DNA of 54,499 nt, from NCBI RefSeq assembly GCF_937873765.1, contig NZ_CALMZC010000060.1:1-54499 (forward strand), given 5' to 3'. The stretch is from an uncultured Thiothrix sp. Lineage in GTDB: Bacteria; Pseudomonadota; Gammaproteobacteria; Thiotrichales; Thiotrichaceae. Below, one piece after another: positions 26,070 to 32,807 of the stretch. The notes under the pieces are model-generated. The model was not told where the DNA came from. It made no database searches and saw nothing but the letters and a program-made list of their open reading frames with translations. The position numbers and the translations under genes are program-made. Within the stretch, counting starts at the first letter, position 1. Each line of letters opens with the position of its first letter.

Positions 26070-27365
26070 ATGAAATTGAAAAAAATGGGGATCGCCCTAC
26101 TGGCAGCCGGGTTAATGGCAAGCTCAGTACCGGCAATGGCTGATCTGGTCTTCCCAGCACTCAGCTATCGTACTGGGCCATTTGGTGCGAATGGTGCTGA
26201 AAATGCAGATGGTTATTTAGACTATTTCGCCCTCCTTAATGAGCGCGATGGGGGTATTGGGGGCATTAAGATACAAACGCCTGAATGTGAAACAGAATAC
26301 AAGCCCGAGAAAGGCGTTGAGTGCTACGAGTCCACGAAGGGCAGCGGTGCACTGTTATATCAACCCTTGTCAACTGGGATCACCTATCAGTTAATTCCTA
26401 AAGTGACTGCCGACAAGATTCCGATGCTGACTCCCGGTTACGGGCGCACCTCATCTGCGAATGGTAAGGTATTTGAGTATGTGTTCAACTTCCCAGCTAA
26501 CTATTGGGATGGTGCATCGGTTGGTGTTAAATATATCCTCGACCAAGAAAAAGGTGACCTCAAAGGTAAAAAGATTACCCTGCTCTATCACAATTCTGCT
26601 TACGGTAAAGAGCCTATCCGTACTTTGGAAGAATTGTCTAAGAAACATGGTTATACCTTAAAAACCATCCCGGTTGACTCCCCCGGGCAAGAGCAAAAAT
26701 CTCAGTGGTTAGAAATCCGCCGTGACAAACCAGACTACGTATTGATGTGGGGCTGGGGGGTCATGAACCAAGTGGCTATCGGCGAAGCAGCCAAAATGGG
26801 TTTCCCAATGGATCATTTCATTGGTATTTGGTGGGCAGGCTCTGAGAACGATGTCAAACCAGCAGGCGAAGGTGCCAATGGCTACAAAGCTTTGACTTTC
26901 CATGGTGTGGGTAAAGACTTCCCTATCTTCAAAGATATTGAAACTCACTTAGTGGCTAAGGGTAAAGCGACCAATGGCGGCAAAAACATCGGAACGGCCT
27001 TATACAACCGTGGTTTGTACTTTGCTATGTTAGCCGCCGAAGCAGCCGCTACTGCTCAGAAAATTCACAACACCAAAGACTTGACGGGCGCACAAATGCG
27101 TGACGGCTTGGAAGCACTGAAACTAGATAAAGCCCGCTTAGAAGCACTGGGTTTACCTAATTTCGCTCCAGAAGTTACGATTTCCTGTGAAAATCATGGT
27201 GGTTCTGGCTTGGTCGCCGTGCAGCAATGGGATGCTAAAGCCGGTGCATGGAAGTTAGTATCTGACTTTATGCCATCAGACCGTGAAATCATTGATCCTC
27301 TGATCAAAGCCGACTCTGAAGCCTTTGCAGCGGAAAATAAAATCACGCCACGTGAATGTAAATAA
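26070..27365 (+). CDS. Periplasmic substrate-binding protein (Peripla_BP_6)
   Basis: The 431-residue binding protein of the importer has a Sec leader (MKLKKMGIALLAAGLMASSVPAMA, cut before DLVFP) and a two-lobed LivJ/LivK-type fold (DYFALLNERDGGIGG, KKITLLYHNSAYGKEP, DYVLMWGWGVMNQVAI). FPALSYRTGPFGANG and the cysteine pair ECETEYKPEKGVECYE distinguish the aromatic/organic-acid branch from amino-acid binders; this is inference. CTGGAGGAGAG is a strong SD. A stem-loop follows, as often behind highly expressed binding proteins. Confidence 0.88.
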   Translation: MKLKKMGIALLAAGLMASSVPAMADLVFPALSYRTGPFGANGAENADGYLDYFALLNERDGGIGGIKIQTPECETEYKPEKGVECYESTKGSGALLYQPLSTGITYQLIPKVTADKIPMLTPGYGRTSSANGKVFEYVFNFPANYWDGASVGVKYILDQEKGDLKGKKITLLYHNSAYGKEPIRTLEELSKKHGYTLKTIPVDSPGQEQKSQWLEIRRDKPDYVLMWGWGVMNQVAIGEAAKMGFPMDHFIGIWWAGSENDVKPAGEGANGYKALTFHGVGKDFPIFKDIETHLVAKGKATNGGKNIGTALYNRGLYFAMLAAEAAATAQKIHNTKDLTGAQMRDGLEALKLDKARLEALGLPNFAPEVTISCENHGGSGLVAVQQWDAKAGAWKLVSDFMPSDREIIDPLIKADSEAFAAENKITPRECK

Positions 27366-27376
27366 GGCTTAGGCCT

Positions 27377-27418
27377 GATTCTCCCTCCGTATTGTTTCGG
27401 TCAAATACGGAGGGAATC
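27377..27418 (+). terminator. Attenuating stem-loop between binding-protein and LivF-type genes
   Basis: Arms 27377-27393 and 27404-27418 form 15 base pairs with one 2-nt bulge and a 10-nt loop, followed by TT. Its place inside the operon suggests partial termination or protection of the binding-protein message, giving more binding protein than the downstream ATPase. Confidence 0.55.
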
Positions 27419-27445
27419 TTAGCAACTCCCTACTGACGGACAGCC

Positions 27446-28258
27446 ATGACGACAGAAAACTCAATGCTCAGTATCAAGAATATTGAAGTGATTTATGATC
27501 ACGTCATTCTGGTACTTAAAGGGATCTCGCTAGAAGTACCCAAAGGCGGGATAGTGGCGTTATTAGGTGCGAATGGGGCTGGGAAAACCACCACCATTAA
27601 ATCGATCTCGAATATCCTCAAAACCGAGCGCGGTGAGGTCACTAAAGGCTCGATTGAGTTTGAGAGCCAGCGCGTGGAAGATTTATCACCTAATGATCTC
27701 GTCAAACGTGGCGTCGTCCAAGTCATGGAAGGGCGTCATTGCTTCGAACATTTAACCGTCGAAGAGAATTTATTGACCGGTGCTTATATTCGCAAAGATG
27801 GGCGTAAAGCCGTCGCGGATGATTTAGAAATGGTTTACAGCTACTTTCCGCGCTTGAAAGTACGCCGCAAAAGCCAAGCGGGCTATACCTCCGGTGGGGA
27901 ACAGCAAATGGTAGCGGTTGGGCGTGCCATGATGTCGCGTCCTAAATTGATTTTACTCGATGAGCCTTCGATGGGTTTAGCCCCACAACTGGTTGAAGAG
28001 ATTTTCACGATTGTGCGCACTCTCAATCAGAAAGAAGGCGTGACTTTCCTCTTAGCTGAGCAGAATGCCTCGATTGCCCTGCGCTATGCCACCTATGGCT
28101 ATATTCTCGAAAACGGACGGGTGGTGATGGATGGAGCAGCCACTGATCTCTCCTCCAATGAAGATGTTAAAGAATTCTATCTCGGCCTGAGTGGAGGCGA
28201 TAAGAAAAGCTTCCGCGATGTGAAACATTATCGTCGGCGTAAGCGTTGGTTGGCTTAA
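27446..28258 (+). CDS. LivF-type ABC transporter ATPase
   Basis: The 270-residue second ATPase: Walker A GANGAGKTTT near 41-50, VMEGRHCFEHLTVEENLLTGAY, signature YTSGGEQQMVAVGRAM, Walker B LILLDEPSMGLAP and AEQNA. It pairs with the LivG-type ATPase to drive the two permeases. A basic C-terminal tail (KSFRDVKHYRRRKRW) extends past the usual LivF end. No strong SD is visible before the ATG. Confidence 0.9.
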   Translation: MTTENSMLSIKNIEVIYDHVILVLKGISLEVPKGGIVALLGANGAGKTTTIKSISNILKTERGEVTKGSIEFESQRVEDLSPNDLVKRGVVQVMEGRHCFEHLTVEENLLTGAYIRKDGRKAVADDLEMVYSYFPRLKVRRKSQAGYTSGGEQQMVAVGRAMMSRPKLILLDEPSMGLAPQLVEEIFTIVRTLNQKEGVTFLLAEQNASIALRYATYGYILENGRVVMDGAATDLSSNEDVKEFYLGLSGGDKKSFRDVKHYRRRKRWLA

Positions 28259-28272
28259 AGGGAGGATGCTGC

Positions 28273-29511
28273 GTGAGCCAATACTATGATGCATTAGAAA
28301 CACGCGATGCTACCGAACGTGAAGCAGCCTTGATTGCTGCGGTCGCCAAACAGGTGGCGCATGCAAAAGCACATGCTCCTGCTTATAAGCAATTACTCGC
28401 TGAAGTACAGCCTGAAGCGCTGACTTCCGCTGCTGCGCTTGCTACTTTACCAGTCACCCGTAAATCAGACTTATCTGGATTGCAAAAAGCAGCTCCGCCC
28501 TTTGGAGGCTTAGCCGCGATTCAAGGGGCAGCACTCACGCATATTTTCGCCTCCCCCGGTCCGATTTATGAACCCGGCTCTATTCACCGCCCTGATTTTT
28601 GGCGTTTGGCACGTGCTCTACATTGTGCAGGCTTTCGCCAAGCTGATTTAGTACACAATACATTCTCTTATCATCTCACCCCAGCAGGCATGATGATGGA
28701 AAGCGGCGCGCATGCGCTGGGTTGTACCGTCATTCCAGCCGGAGTGGGGCAAACCGAACTTCAACTGCAAACCATTGCAGATTTAAAACCAAATGCTTAT
28801 GTGGGTACGCCCTCTTTCTTAAATATCTTGTTAGATAAAGCTGCTGAACTCAGTATCGATATTAGCTCAATGACGCATGGCCTAGTCAGTGGGGAAACTT
28901 ATCCACCCGCTTTCCGCGCTAAATTTGCGGAGCGCGGAATCACTTGCTATCAAGCTTATGCTACTGCTGATTTAGGCTTAATTGCTTATGAAACCGAGGC
29001 TGTGCAAGGCTTAGTGGTCGATGAAGGGATTTATTTAGAAATCGTCCGTCCCGGTACGGGTGATCCCGTGTCTGAAGGTGAAGTGGGTGAAATTGTCGTC
29101 ACCAATCTAAATCCTGATTACCCCCTGATTCGCTTTGCAACGGGTGATCTCTCGGCCATTATGCCCGGCCAAAGTCCATGTGGACGTACTAATAAACGCA
29201 TTCGCGGTTGGATGGGACGTGCTGATCAAACCGCGAAAGTGCGTGGCATGTTCATTCATCCTTCGCAGGTAGATAAAGTGATTAAGCGCCATCCGGAAAT
29301 TGCCAAAGCCCGCTTAGTGGTGGAATGGCGTGATCAAGCTGATCAACTCAGTTTACAGTGTGAAACCGCCTCGCCAAGTTCAGACTTAAGCCAAGCGATT
29401 GCCGCGAGTATTCGCGATATTTGCAAACTGCGCGGTGAAGTGAAATTTGTTGAGTTGGGTAGCCTTGCCAATGATGGTGTGGTGATTAGTGATATTCGTC
29501 AGTACGACTAA
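28273..29511 (+). CDS. PaaK-like phenylacetate-CoA ligase family protein
   Basis: The GTG at 28273 (GGGAGGA upstream) gives 412 residues; a TTG at 28246 would overlap the ATPase. It has PaaK-family architecture: LPVTRKSDLSGLQ, HNTFSYHLTPAGMMMESGAHALGCTVIPAG, TPSFLNILLDKA, VTNLNPDYPLIRFATGD and a C-terminal MFIHPSQVDKVI. The usual SSGTTGKP P-loop is replaced by ASPGPIYEPG, so ATP chemistry may be altered. Members activate aromatic acids to CoA esters. As last gene of the importer operon it gives the operon a second CoA ligase. Confidence 0.82.
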   Translation: MSQYYDALETRDATEREAALIAAVAKQVAHAKAHAPAYKQLLAEVQPEALTSAAALATLPVTRKSDLSGLQKAAPPFGGLAAIQGAALTHIFASPGPIYEPGSIHRPDFWRLARALHCAGFRQADLVHNTFSYHLTPAGMMMESGAHALGCTVIPAGVGQTELQLQTIADLKPNAYVGTPSFLNILLDKAAELSIDISSMTHGLVSGETYPPAFRAKFAERGITCYQAYATADLGLIAYETEAVQGLVVDEGIYLEIVRPGTGDPVSEGEVGEIVVTNLNPDYPLIRFATGDLSAIMPGQSPCGRTNKRIRGWMGRADQTAKVRGMFIHPSQVDKVIKRHPEIAKARLVVEWRDQADQLSLQCETASPSSDLSQAIAASIRDICKLRGEVKFVELGSLANDGVVISDIRQYD

Positions 29512-29533
29512 AGTTTAAGACCGCTTATGTTTT

Positions 29534-29652
29534 AGCCGACCACACGGACTCAATGCAGCCAAATGATGATGGCGAGCCTTGCTGGAGTTGAATGCGCATG
29601 TTCCCTCCTCACATGCGTCGCCGGTTAAAAGCTTGTGTGGTTCGGCTTTTTT
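29534..29652 (+). other. Structured inverted-repeat element, possible small RNA or MITE
   Basis: AGCCGACCACAC (29534-29545) and GTGTGGTTCGGCT (29635-29647) are complementary with a single bulged T and are 89 bases apart. Inside, GCGCATG (29594-29600) pairs with CATGCGT (29612-29618), including one G-T pair, and exposes an 11-nt C/T-rich loop containing CCTCC. Six T follow the right arm (29647-29652), as after a terminator. Both flanks carry TTTT, which could be a target duplication. No coding potential is evident. It fits either a non-coding RNA closed by a long stem or a small transposed element. Confidence 0.4.
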
Positions 29653-29686
29653 AAGAAAAAATGCATTTTATTTGAAGGTGTATTGC

Positions 29687-30259
29687 ATGAGCGATTTCCC
29701 CATTAGCCGTTTTCCAGTGCCTAGTTTAGACAGCCTGCCCGAGGATATTCGTGCGCGCATTGAAGCGGTTCAAGAAAAATCTGGATTTATTCCCAATGTC
29801 TTTTTAGCCCTAGCGCATCGGCCTGATGAATTTCGAGCCTTTTTTGCTTATCACGATGCTTTAATGGAAAAACCCAGTGGCCTGACGAAAGCTGAGCGTG
29901 AAATGATTGTCGTGGCTACTTCTAATGCCAATCAGTGCCATTATTGTGTAGTCGCGCATGGGGCTATTTTAAGAATTCGGGCGAAAAACCCGTTAATTGC
30001 TGATCAAATCGCGATTAATTATCGCAAGGCCGATATTAGCCCACGTCAACGCGCGATGCTTGATTTCGCGATGAAAGTTTCCCAAGCAGCGTATGAAGTG
30101 AATGATGCAGATTACACCTTATTACGCGAGCATGGTTTTAGCGATGAGGATATTTGGGATATTGGCGGAGTGGCTGCGTTCTTTGGGATGAGTAATCGGA
30201 TGGCGAATATGCTGTCGATGCGGGCGAATGAGGAGTTTTATGGAATGGGGCGAGGGTAA
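29687..30259 (+). CDS. AhpD/CMD-family peroxidase-related protein
   Basis: The ATG at 29687 has GAAGGTG upstream and gives 190 residues; the frame extends further upstream only through the inverted-repeat element. Helical AhpD-like fold with the redox CxxC and following His in QCHYCVVAHG (about 84-93), plus PRQRAMLDFAMKVSQ and DIWDIGGVAAFFGMSNRMAN in the second half. This matches the 'peroxidase-related enzyme' subfamily, which probably reduces peroxides or handles thiol oxidation. It has no partner gene nearby. Confidence 0.88.
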   Translation: MSDFPISRFPVPSLDSLPEDIRARIEAVQEKSGFIPNVFLALAHRPDEFRAFFAYHDALMEKPSGLTKAEREMIVVATSNANQCHYCVVAHGAILRIRAKNPLIADQIAINYRKADISPRQRAMLDFAMKVSQAAYEVNDADYTLLREHGFSDEDIWDIGGVAAFFGMSNRMANMLSMRANEEFYGMGRG

Positions 30260-30353
30260 CTCTAAACCCTCCACACAAACTGCTGGCAAGTTTTTATTCA
30301 TTGGCTGTATAATTCTTAACAATTAAACCTCAGCCCGTGAAAATCTCTATGGC

Positions 30354-30473
30354 AACAATCACTTATTGTGGATTCATAATTTCCGCCTATTCTATTAGCT
30401 AGTCTCTGTGCAGAAATAGGGCGAAGGCTTTCTATTCTGTTATATGGGAATCCTGTCTAATAAACTGTTGGTT
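30354..30473 (+). other. Degraded attC-like site (left end of the cassette array)
   Basis: AAC (30354-30356) and GTT (30467-30469) bracket a symmetric arrangement: six-base spacers, TTA/TAA, four unpaired bases on each side, then GGATTC (30370-30375) with GAATCC (30448-30453), and an inner bulged repeat around CGCC..AGGGCG. The recombination point 30467/30468 is supported because the following TTGGTTGC matches the R'' box of the next attC. The cassette to its left cannot be identified. An attI site is an alternative. Confidence 0.3.
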
Positions 30474-30554
30474 GCGATAGCAAGACCAATTTATTGATTT
30501 GAAAGACAAATCTCAGATTATAAGAAGAAGCTGAAAAAAGCAAAAAAACATGCT

Positions 30555-30620
30555 ATTCAGTTAAGACTAGAAATTCTTCAAAACGTAGTTATTGACAGAA
30601 ATTTCTAGTCTTAACTGAAT
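30555..30620. repeat. Perfect 21-bp inverted repeat inside a gene-less cassette
   Basis: Positions 30555-30575 are the exact reverse complement of 30600-30620, with a 24-base spacer. The cassette around it (30468-30764) has no ORF beyond about 30 codons with a proper start; one frame carries a Lys-rich stretch without a start codon and ends inside the repeat. A hairpin this long suggests a stable RNA, a message-protecting structure or a protein site. Confidence 0.8.
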
Positions 30621-30705
30621 TCATGATGCTTTTGCAGCAGACTCCTTTAATTCCGATTTGTCGGTGTAGAATTCAATAAACGGAGTTCTTATAACTATCT
30701 CGCAA

Positions 30706-30770
30706 GCAACCAACAAGTCGCTGAGTCAGAAACTGGCTATGCCAGTTCTGCTCAGCTATTTTCGTTATCT
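30706..30770 (+). other. attC recombination site 1
   Basis: R'' is GCAACCAAC (30706-30714), the exact complement of the cassette start GTTGGTTGC (30467-30475). Then follow a 5-base spacer, GCTGAG, extrahelical T30726, CAGA, extrahelical A30731, ACTGG, loop CTATG, and the matching CCAGT, TCTG, CTCAGC, a 7-base spacer and R' GTTATCT (30764-30770). Two extrahelical bases on the same arm and R/L boxes separated by unpaired spacers are the attC architecture, at a normal size of about 65 bp. It ends the cassette that carries the 21-bp inverted repeat. Confidence 0.75.
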
Positions 30771-30791
30771 GCACATAGATTTCTCACCTAC

Positions 30792-30820
30792 TTGACAATG
30801 TTCCAAAAAGAAAATACTGT
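30792..30820 (+). promoter_or_regulatory. Promoter of the Phd/VapC cassette
   Basis: TTGACA (30792-30797) and TACTGT (30815-30820) are exactly 17 bases apart; the -35 is perfect, the -10 weak, as in repressible toxin-antitoxin promoters. ACTG and CAGT flank the start region and could be part of an operator. It lies 27 bases into the cassette, so the cassette is self-expressed. Confidence 0.55.
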
Positions 30821-30854
30821 CTAGTCTGTCCAGTTTAACTTGAGGCATAGGACT

Positions 30855-31109
30855 ATGGAACAGAATATATGGCAACTCCAAGATGCAAAGAGTAAATTTA
30901 GCCAATTGGTCGATAGTGCAATACACCACAAACCCCAGTTTGTAACTAAACATGGGAGCAATGCTGTTGTCATTATTTCATTTGAAGACTACATAAAGTT
31001 TATTAAACCAAAAGATGATTTAGTGACGTTTTTCATAAACTCACCTTTGGCAGAAAGCAACCTTGATTTTTCAAGAAATAAAGATACGCCAAGAGATATT
31101 GAGCTATGA
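30855..31109 (+). CDS. Phd/YefM-family antitoxin
   Basis: The ATG at 30855 gives 84 residues; a TTG five codons earlier is less likely. The N-terminal Phd/YefM DNA-binding fold is seen in WQLQDAKSKFSQLVDSAIHHKPQFVTKHGSNAVVIISFEDYIKF. The C-terminal part (about 50-84, ESNLDFSRNKDTPRDIEL) is the usual toxin-binding tail. It neutralises the VapC-like toxin, whose ATG overlaps the antitoxin stop by ATGA, and should repress its own promoter. It is cargo of the attC-bounded cassette. Confidence 0.9.
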   Translation: MEQNIWQLQDAKSKFSQLVDSAIHHKPQFVTKHGSNAVVIISFEDYIKFIKPKDDLVTFFINSPLAESNLDFSRNKDTPRDIEL

Positions 31110-31534
31110 AGTATTTACTAGACACCTGTGTTATTTCTGAAGTCATAAAAAGAGAACCTAATAAAAATGTGATTTCGTGGTTGCAGGCTCAAGATGAAGC
31201 TAATTTATTCTTAAGTATATTAACATTTGGCGAAATACAAAAGGGTATTCAAAAAGACTCAGACCAAAACAGAAAGAAAAGATTAAAGATGTGGGTCGAA
31301 GAAGACCTAAAAAAACGCTTTGAGAATCGAATTATCCCAATTGACTTAAAAGTTGTGACTAACTGGGGTTCTATTCAAGGTTTGGCAGAACTTGCTGGCA
31401 GAACAATACCAACACTAGATGGACTGATAGCCGTATCAGGACTTACTTATAATTGTACAGTAGCTACAAGAAATATATCAGATATGGAGCAAAGCACAGC
31501 AGAACTGTTCAATCCTTGGGAATACAAAAAATAA
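31106..31534 (+). CDS. VapC/FitB-type PIN-domain toxin
   Basis: The 142-residue PIN ribonuclease has the acidic active site: Asp6 in LLDTCVISEV, Glu near 42-43 in LTFGEIQKGI, Asp near 112 in PTLDGLIAVSG and the ATRNISDM end with the last Asp. Members cut tRNA or rRNA when free of antitoxin. The four-base overlap with the antitoxin gene implies coupled translation. Its stop is 3 bases before the R'' box of attC2, the compact layout expected of a gene cassette. Confidence 0.9.
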   Translation: MKYLLDTCVISEVIKREPNKNVISWLQAQDEANLFLSILTFGEIQKGIQKDSDQNRKKRLKMWVEEDLKKRFENRIIPIDLKVVTNWGSIQGLAELAGRTIPTLDGLIAVSGLTYNCTVATRNISDMEQSTAELFNPWEYKK

Positions 31535-31536
31535 TA

Positions 31537-31628
31537 CAGATAACGAGAGTGTCGGCGACAGACACGGTGACAGCCCGCGACTTCGCCCAATAGACTCCCC
31601 GCCGCGCCCGTCACACGAGACGTTGGCT
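31537..31628 (+). other. attC recombination site 2
   Basis: R'' CAGATAACG (31537-31545) is the exact complement of the cassette start CGTTATCTG (30763-30771), which defines the toxin-antitoxin cassette as 30765-31622. After a short spacer, GTGT (31549-31552), extrahelical C31553 and GGCG (31554-31557) pair with CGTCACAC (31609-31616), allowing one G-T pair; then come spacer GAGAC and R' GTTGGCT (31622-31628). The C on this arm becomes the extrahelical G of the folded bottom strand, as in class 1 integron attC sites. The central part is GC-rich with short internal hairpins. Confidence 0.7.
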
Positions 31629-31880
31629 TTTTAAATGACGACAATCATCACCAAATTTAAAGACTGAATAAAGATGCTTTTGTCATTTGCTAACGCGGAG
31701 AAATCGTGCCAGATTCAAATACCGAAAAATGGAACTGGTGCACCGCGCTGATGCACGGGGAGTGCTGTGCCAAATTCAAAAAAAATATATCACTTATTGC
31801 TGACAAAAAATCAACACCCTATCTACCTGCTTAAAACGGTCTAATTTTACACAAATAAGTCACTTGCTTTCCAAGCATTA
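31629..31880. other. Non-coding gap with imperfect direct repeats
   Basis: No gene is seen. A 14-base repeat with one mismatch (GTGCCA-A/G-ATTCAAA) occurs at 31706-31719 and 31767-31780, and GTGCA/TGCAC forms a short hairpin between them. These could be remains of another attC or of an insertion; no R'' box matching the preceding TTGGCT was accepted. Confidence 0.3.
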
Positions 31881-31902
31881 ATGTTGGCAAAATAGCCAAC
31901 AT
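31881..31902 (+). promoter_or_regulatory. Hairpin enclosing the tumE start codon
   Basis: ATGTTGGC (31881-31888) pairs perfectly with GCCAACAT (31895-31902) around AAAATA; the right arm includes the first two bases of the tumE ATG at 31901. No SD is visible. As RNA it would hide the start; as DNA it is a plausible operator for the antitoxin. Confidence 0.5.
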
Positions 31903-32188
31903 GAAAGCAGAGTTGATTACACAATTCAAAGACGTTGCACCCAATGGTGACATTGTTGAGATGGTGGTTTGGCACGTCCCTACGCCTGCTCCACCAACAA
32001 CGCACCATTACAAATATCGCCTTGTCTATATTGTTGATAACAAACGGGTTGTTGGCTTTGACAATGAACGCGGCAAAGGCGATCACAAACATTGGGATGA
32101 TATTGAATACCCCTATATTTTCAAAGATATAGAGACATTAATCGAAGATTTCTTGCTAGAGGTGGACAAATGGAAAAACGGACATTAA
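31901..32188 (+). CDS. TumE-family toxin (DUF6516)
   Basis: A 95-residue protein with the short beta-rich TumE/DUF6516 pattern: EMVVWHVPTPAPPTTHHYKYRLVYIVDNKRVVGFDNERGKGDHKHWDDIEYPYIFKDIETLIEDF. The H-x-H-w cluster (DHKHW) followed by YxF-x-D is characteristic. TumE acts with a downstream HTH antitoxin; its mechanism is poorly defined. It overlaps the antitoxin gene by 19 bases. It lacks an SD and begins in a hairpin, so expression of the toxin is probably held low. Family call rests on pattern and gene pairing. Confidence 0.7.
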   Translation: MKAELITQFKDVAPNGDIVEMVVWHVPTPAPPTTHHYKYRLVYIVDNKRVVGFDNERGKGDHKHWDDIEYPYIFKDIETLIEDFLLEVDKWKNGH

Positions 32189-32535
32189 CCATCACACTGC
32201 AACCTGATTGGAAAGCTGCACTGCGTGCAGCGGGAAAAGCCGCACAGCGTGGAGGATACCAAAGTGAATTTCTCAATTTTGAGTCACCCGGCATCTTTTT
32301 TTCCCGCCTTAGTGAACGCCGCTGGGCAATGCTTAATGCCTTGCAGGTGACAGGTACAATGGGTGTTCGTGAGCTGGCGCGCTATCTACAACGGGATGTG
32401 AAGCGCGTCCATGAAGATGCCCAAGTGTTGGTCGAGTTAGGCTTGATCGAGCGTGACACTAAAGGTTCACTAACCTGTCCCTATGCTGACATTCATGTTG
32501 ATATGCATATTGCCCCTAATTTACAGGTAGCTTGA
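32170..32535 (+). CDS. TumA-like antitoxin (HVO_A0114-type HTH protein)
   Basis: The 121-residue protein has a short N-terminal strand region (TLTITLQPDWKAALRAAGKA), then FESPGIFFSRLSERRWAMLNALQVTGTMGVRELARYLQRDVKRVHEDAQVLVELGLIERD. This is a MarR-like winged helix of the HVO_A0114 family. GAGGTGG lies 6 bases before the ATG, inside the toxin gene. Order toxin-then-antitoxin with overlap is the rule for TumE/TumA. It probably represses the pair through the upstream palindrome. Confidence 0.72.
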   Translation: MEKRTLTITLQPDWKAALRAAGKAAQRGGYQSEFLNFESPGIFFSRLSERRWAMLNALQVTGTMGVRELARYLQRDVKRVHEDAQVLVELGLIERDTKGSLTCPYADIHVDMHIAPNLQVA

Positions 32536-32571
32536 CCTCCTCGCCTCACTTTAGAGAGGGGAGGAGGTCAA
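32532..32571. terminator. Long GC-rich stem-loop after tumA
   Basis: An 11-bp perfect stem (32532-32542 with 32561-32571) starts at the tumA stop; the 18-nt loop can add GCCTC/GAGGG pairs. There is no T tract. The stem contains CCTCC and GGAGG. It is probably a terminator or 3' protecting hairpin. The 236 bases that follow, up to the PIN gene, show only a GAACTG/CAGTTC hairpin. Confidence 0.5.
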
Positions 32572-32807
32572 AGATATACCGCTAGAACGTACTCTGCACA
32601 TAACAAAGAATTTTAATATTTATGCGTATGATGCTTATCTCATTCAATGCGCAGAACTGACGAGCAGTTCATTACTTACTTTAGAAAGGTATCGATTTAC
32701 GACTTTCAGAAGATTAGATAATGTCTATCGTGAGAGATAGCAGAAAAAGAACTTATTTTTAGCCTAAAGTTTACTAGTCGAAGTCATAACAGTATTAAAG
32801 GTGACAA

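Noticed and set aside
29534..29652. The inverted-repeat element read as an attC site
   Set aside because: It lacks the AAC/GTT core with unpaired spacers, the arms pair without the attC layout, and the right arm runs into a T tract.
30490..30607. Lys-rich frame before the 21-bp repeat as a small gene
   Set aside because: No start codon with SD in that frame and a stop just upstream; at most a decayed gene end.
30691..30695. ATAAC (30691-30695) as the R'' of attC1
   Set aside because: Its complement occurs upstream only after an A instead of G, and it would leave spacers of 24 and 7 bases; GCAACCAAC at 30706 gives an exact 9-base match and balanced spacers.
31894..31900. AGCCAAC as the R'' box of a third attC matching the cassette start TTGGCT (31623)
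   Set aside because: It is part of the tight hairpin at the tumE start, would place an attC inside the tumE gene, and no L boxes or R' follow at a proper distance.
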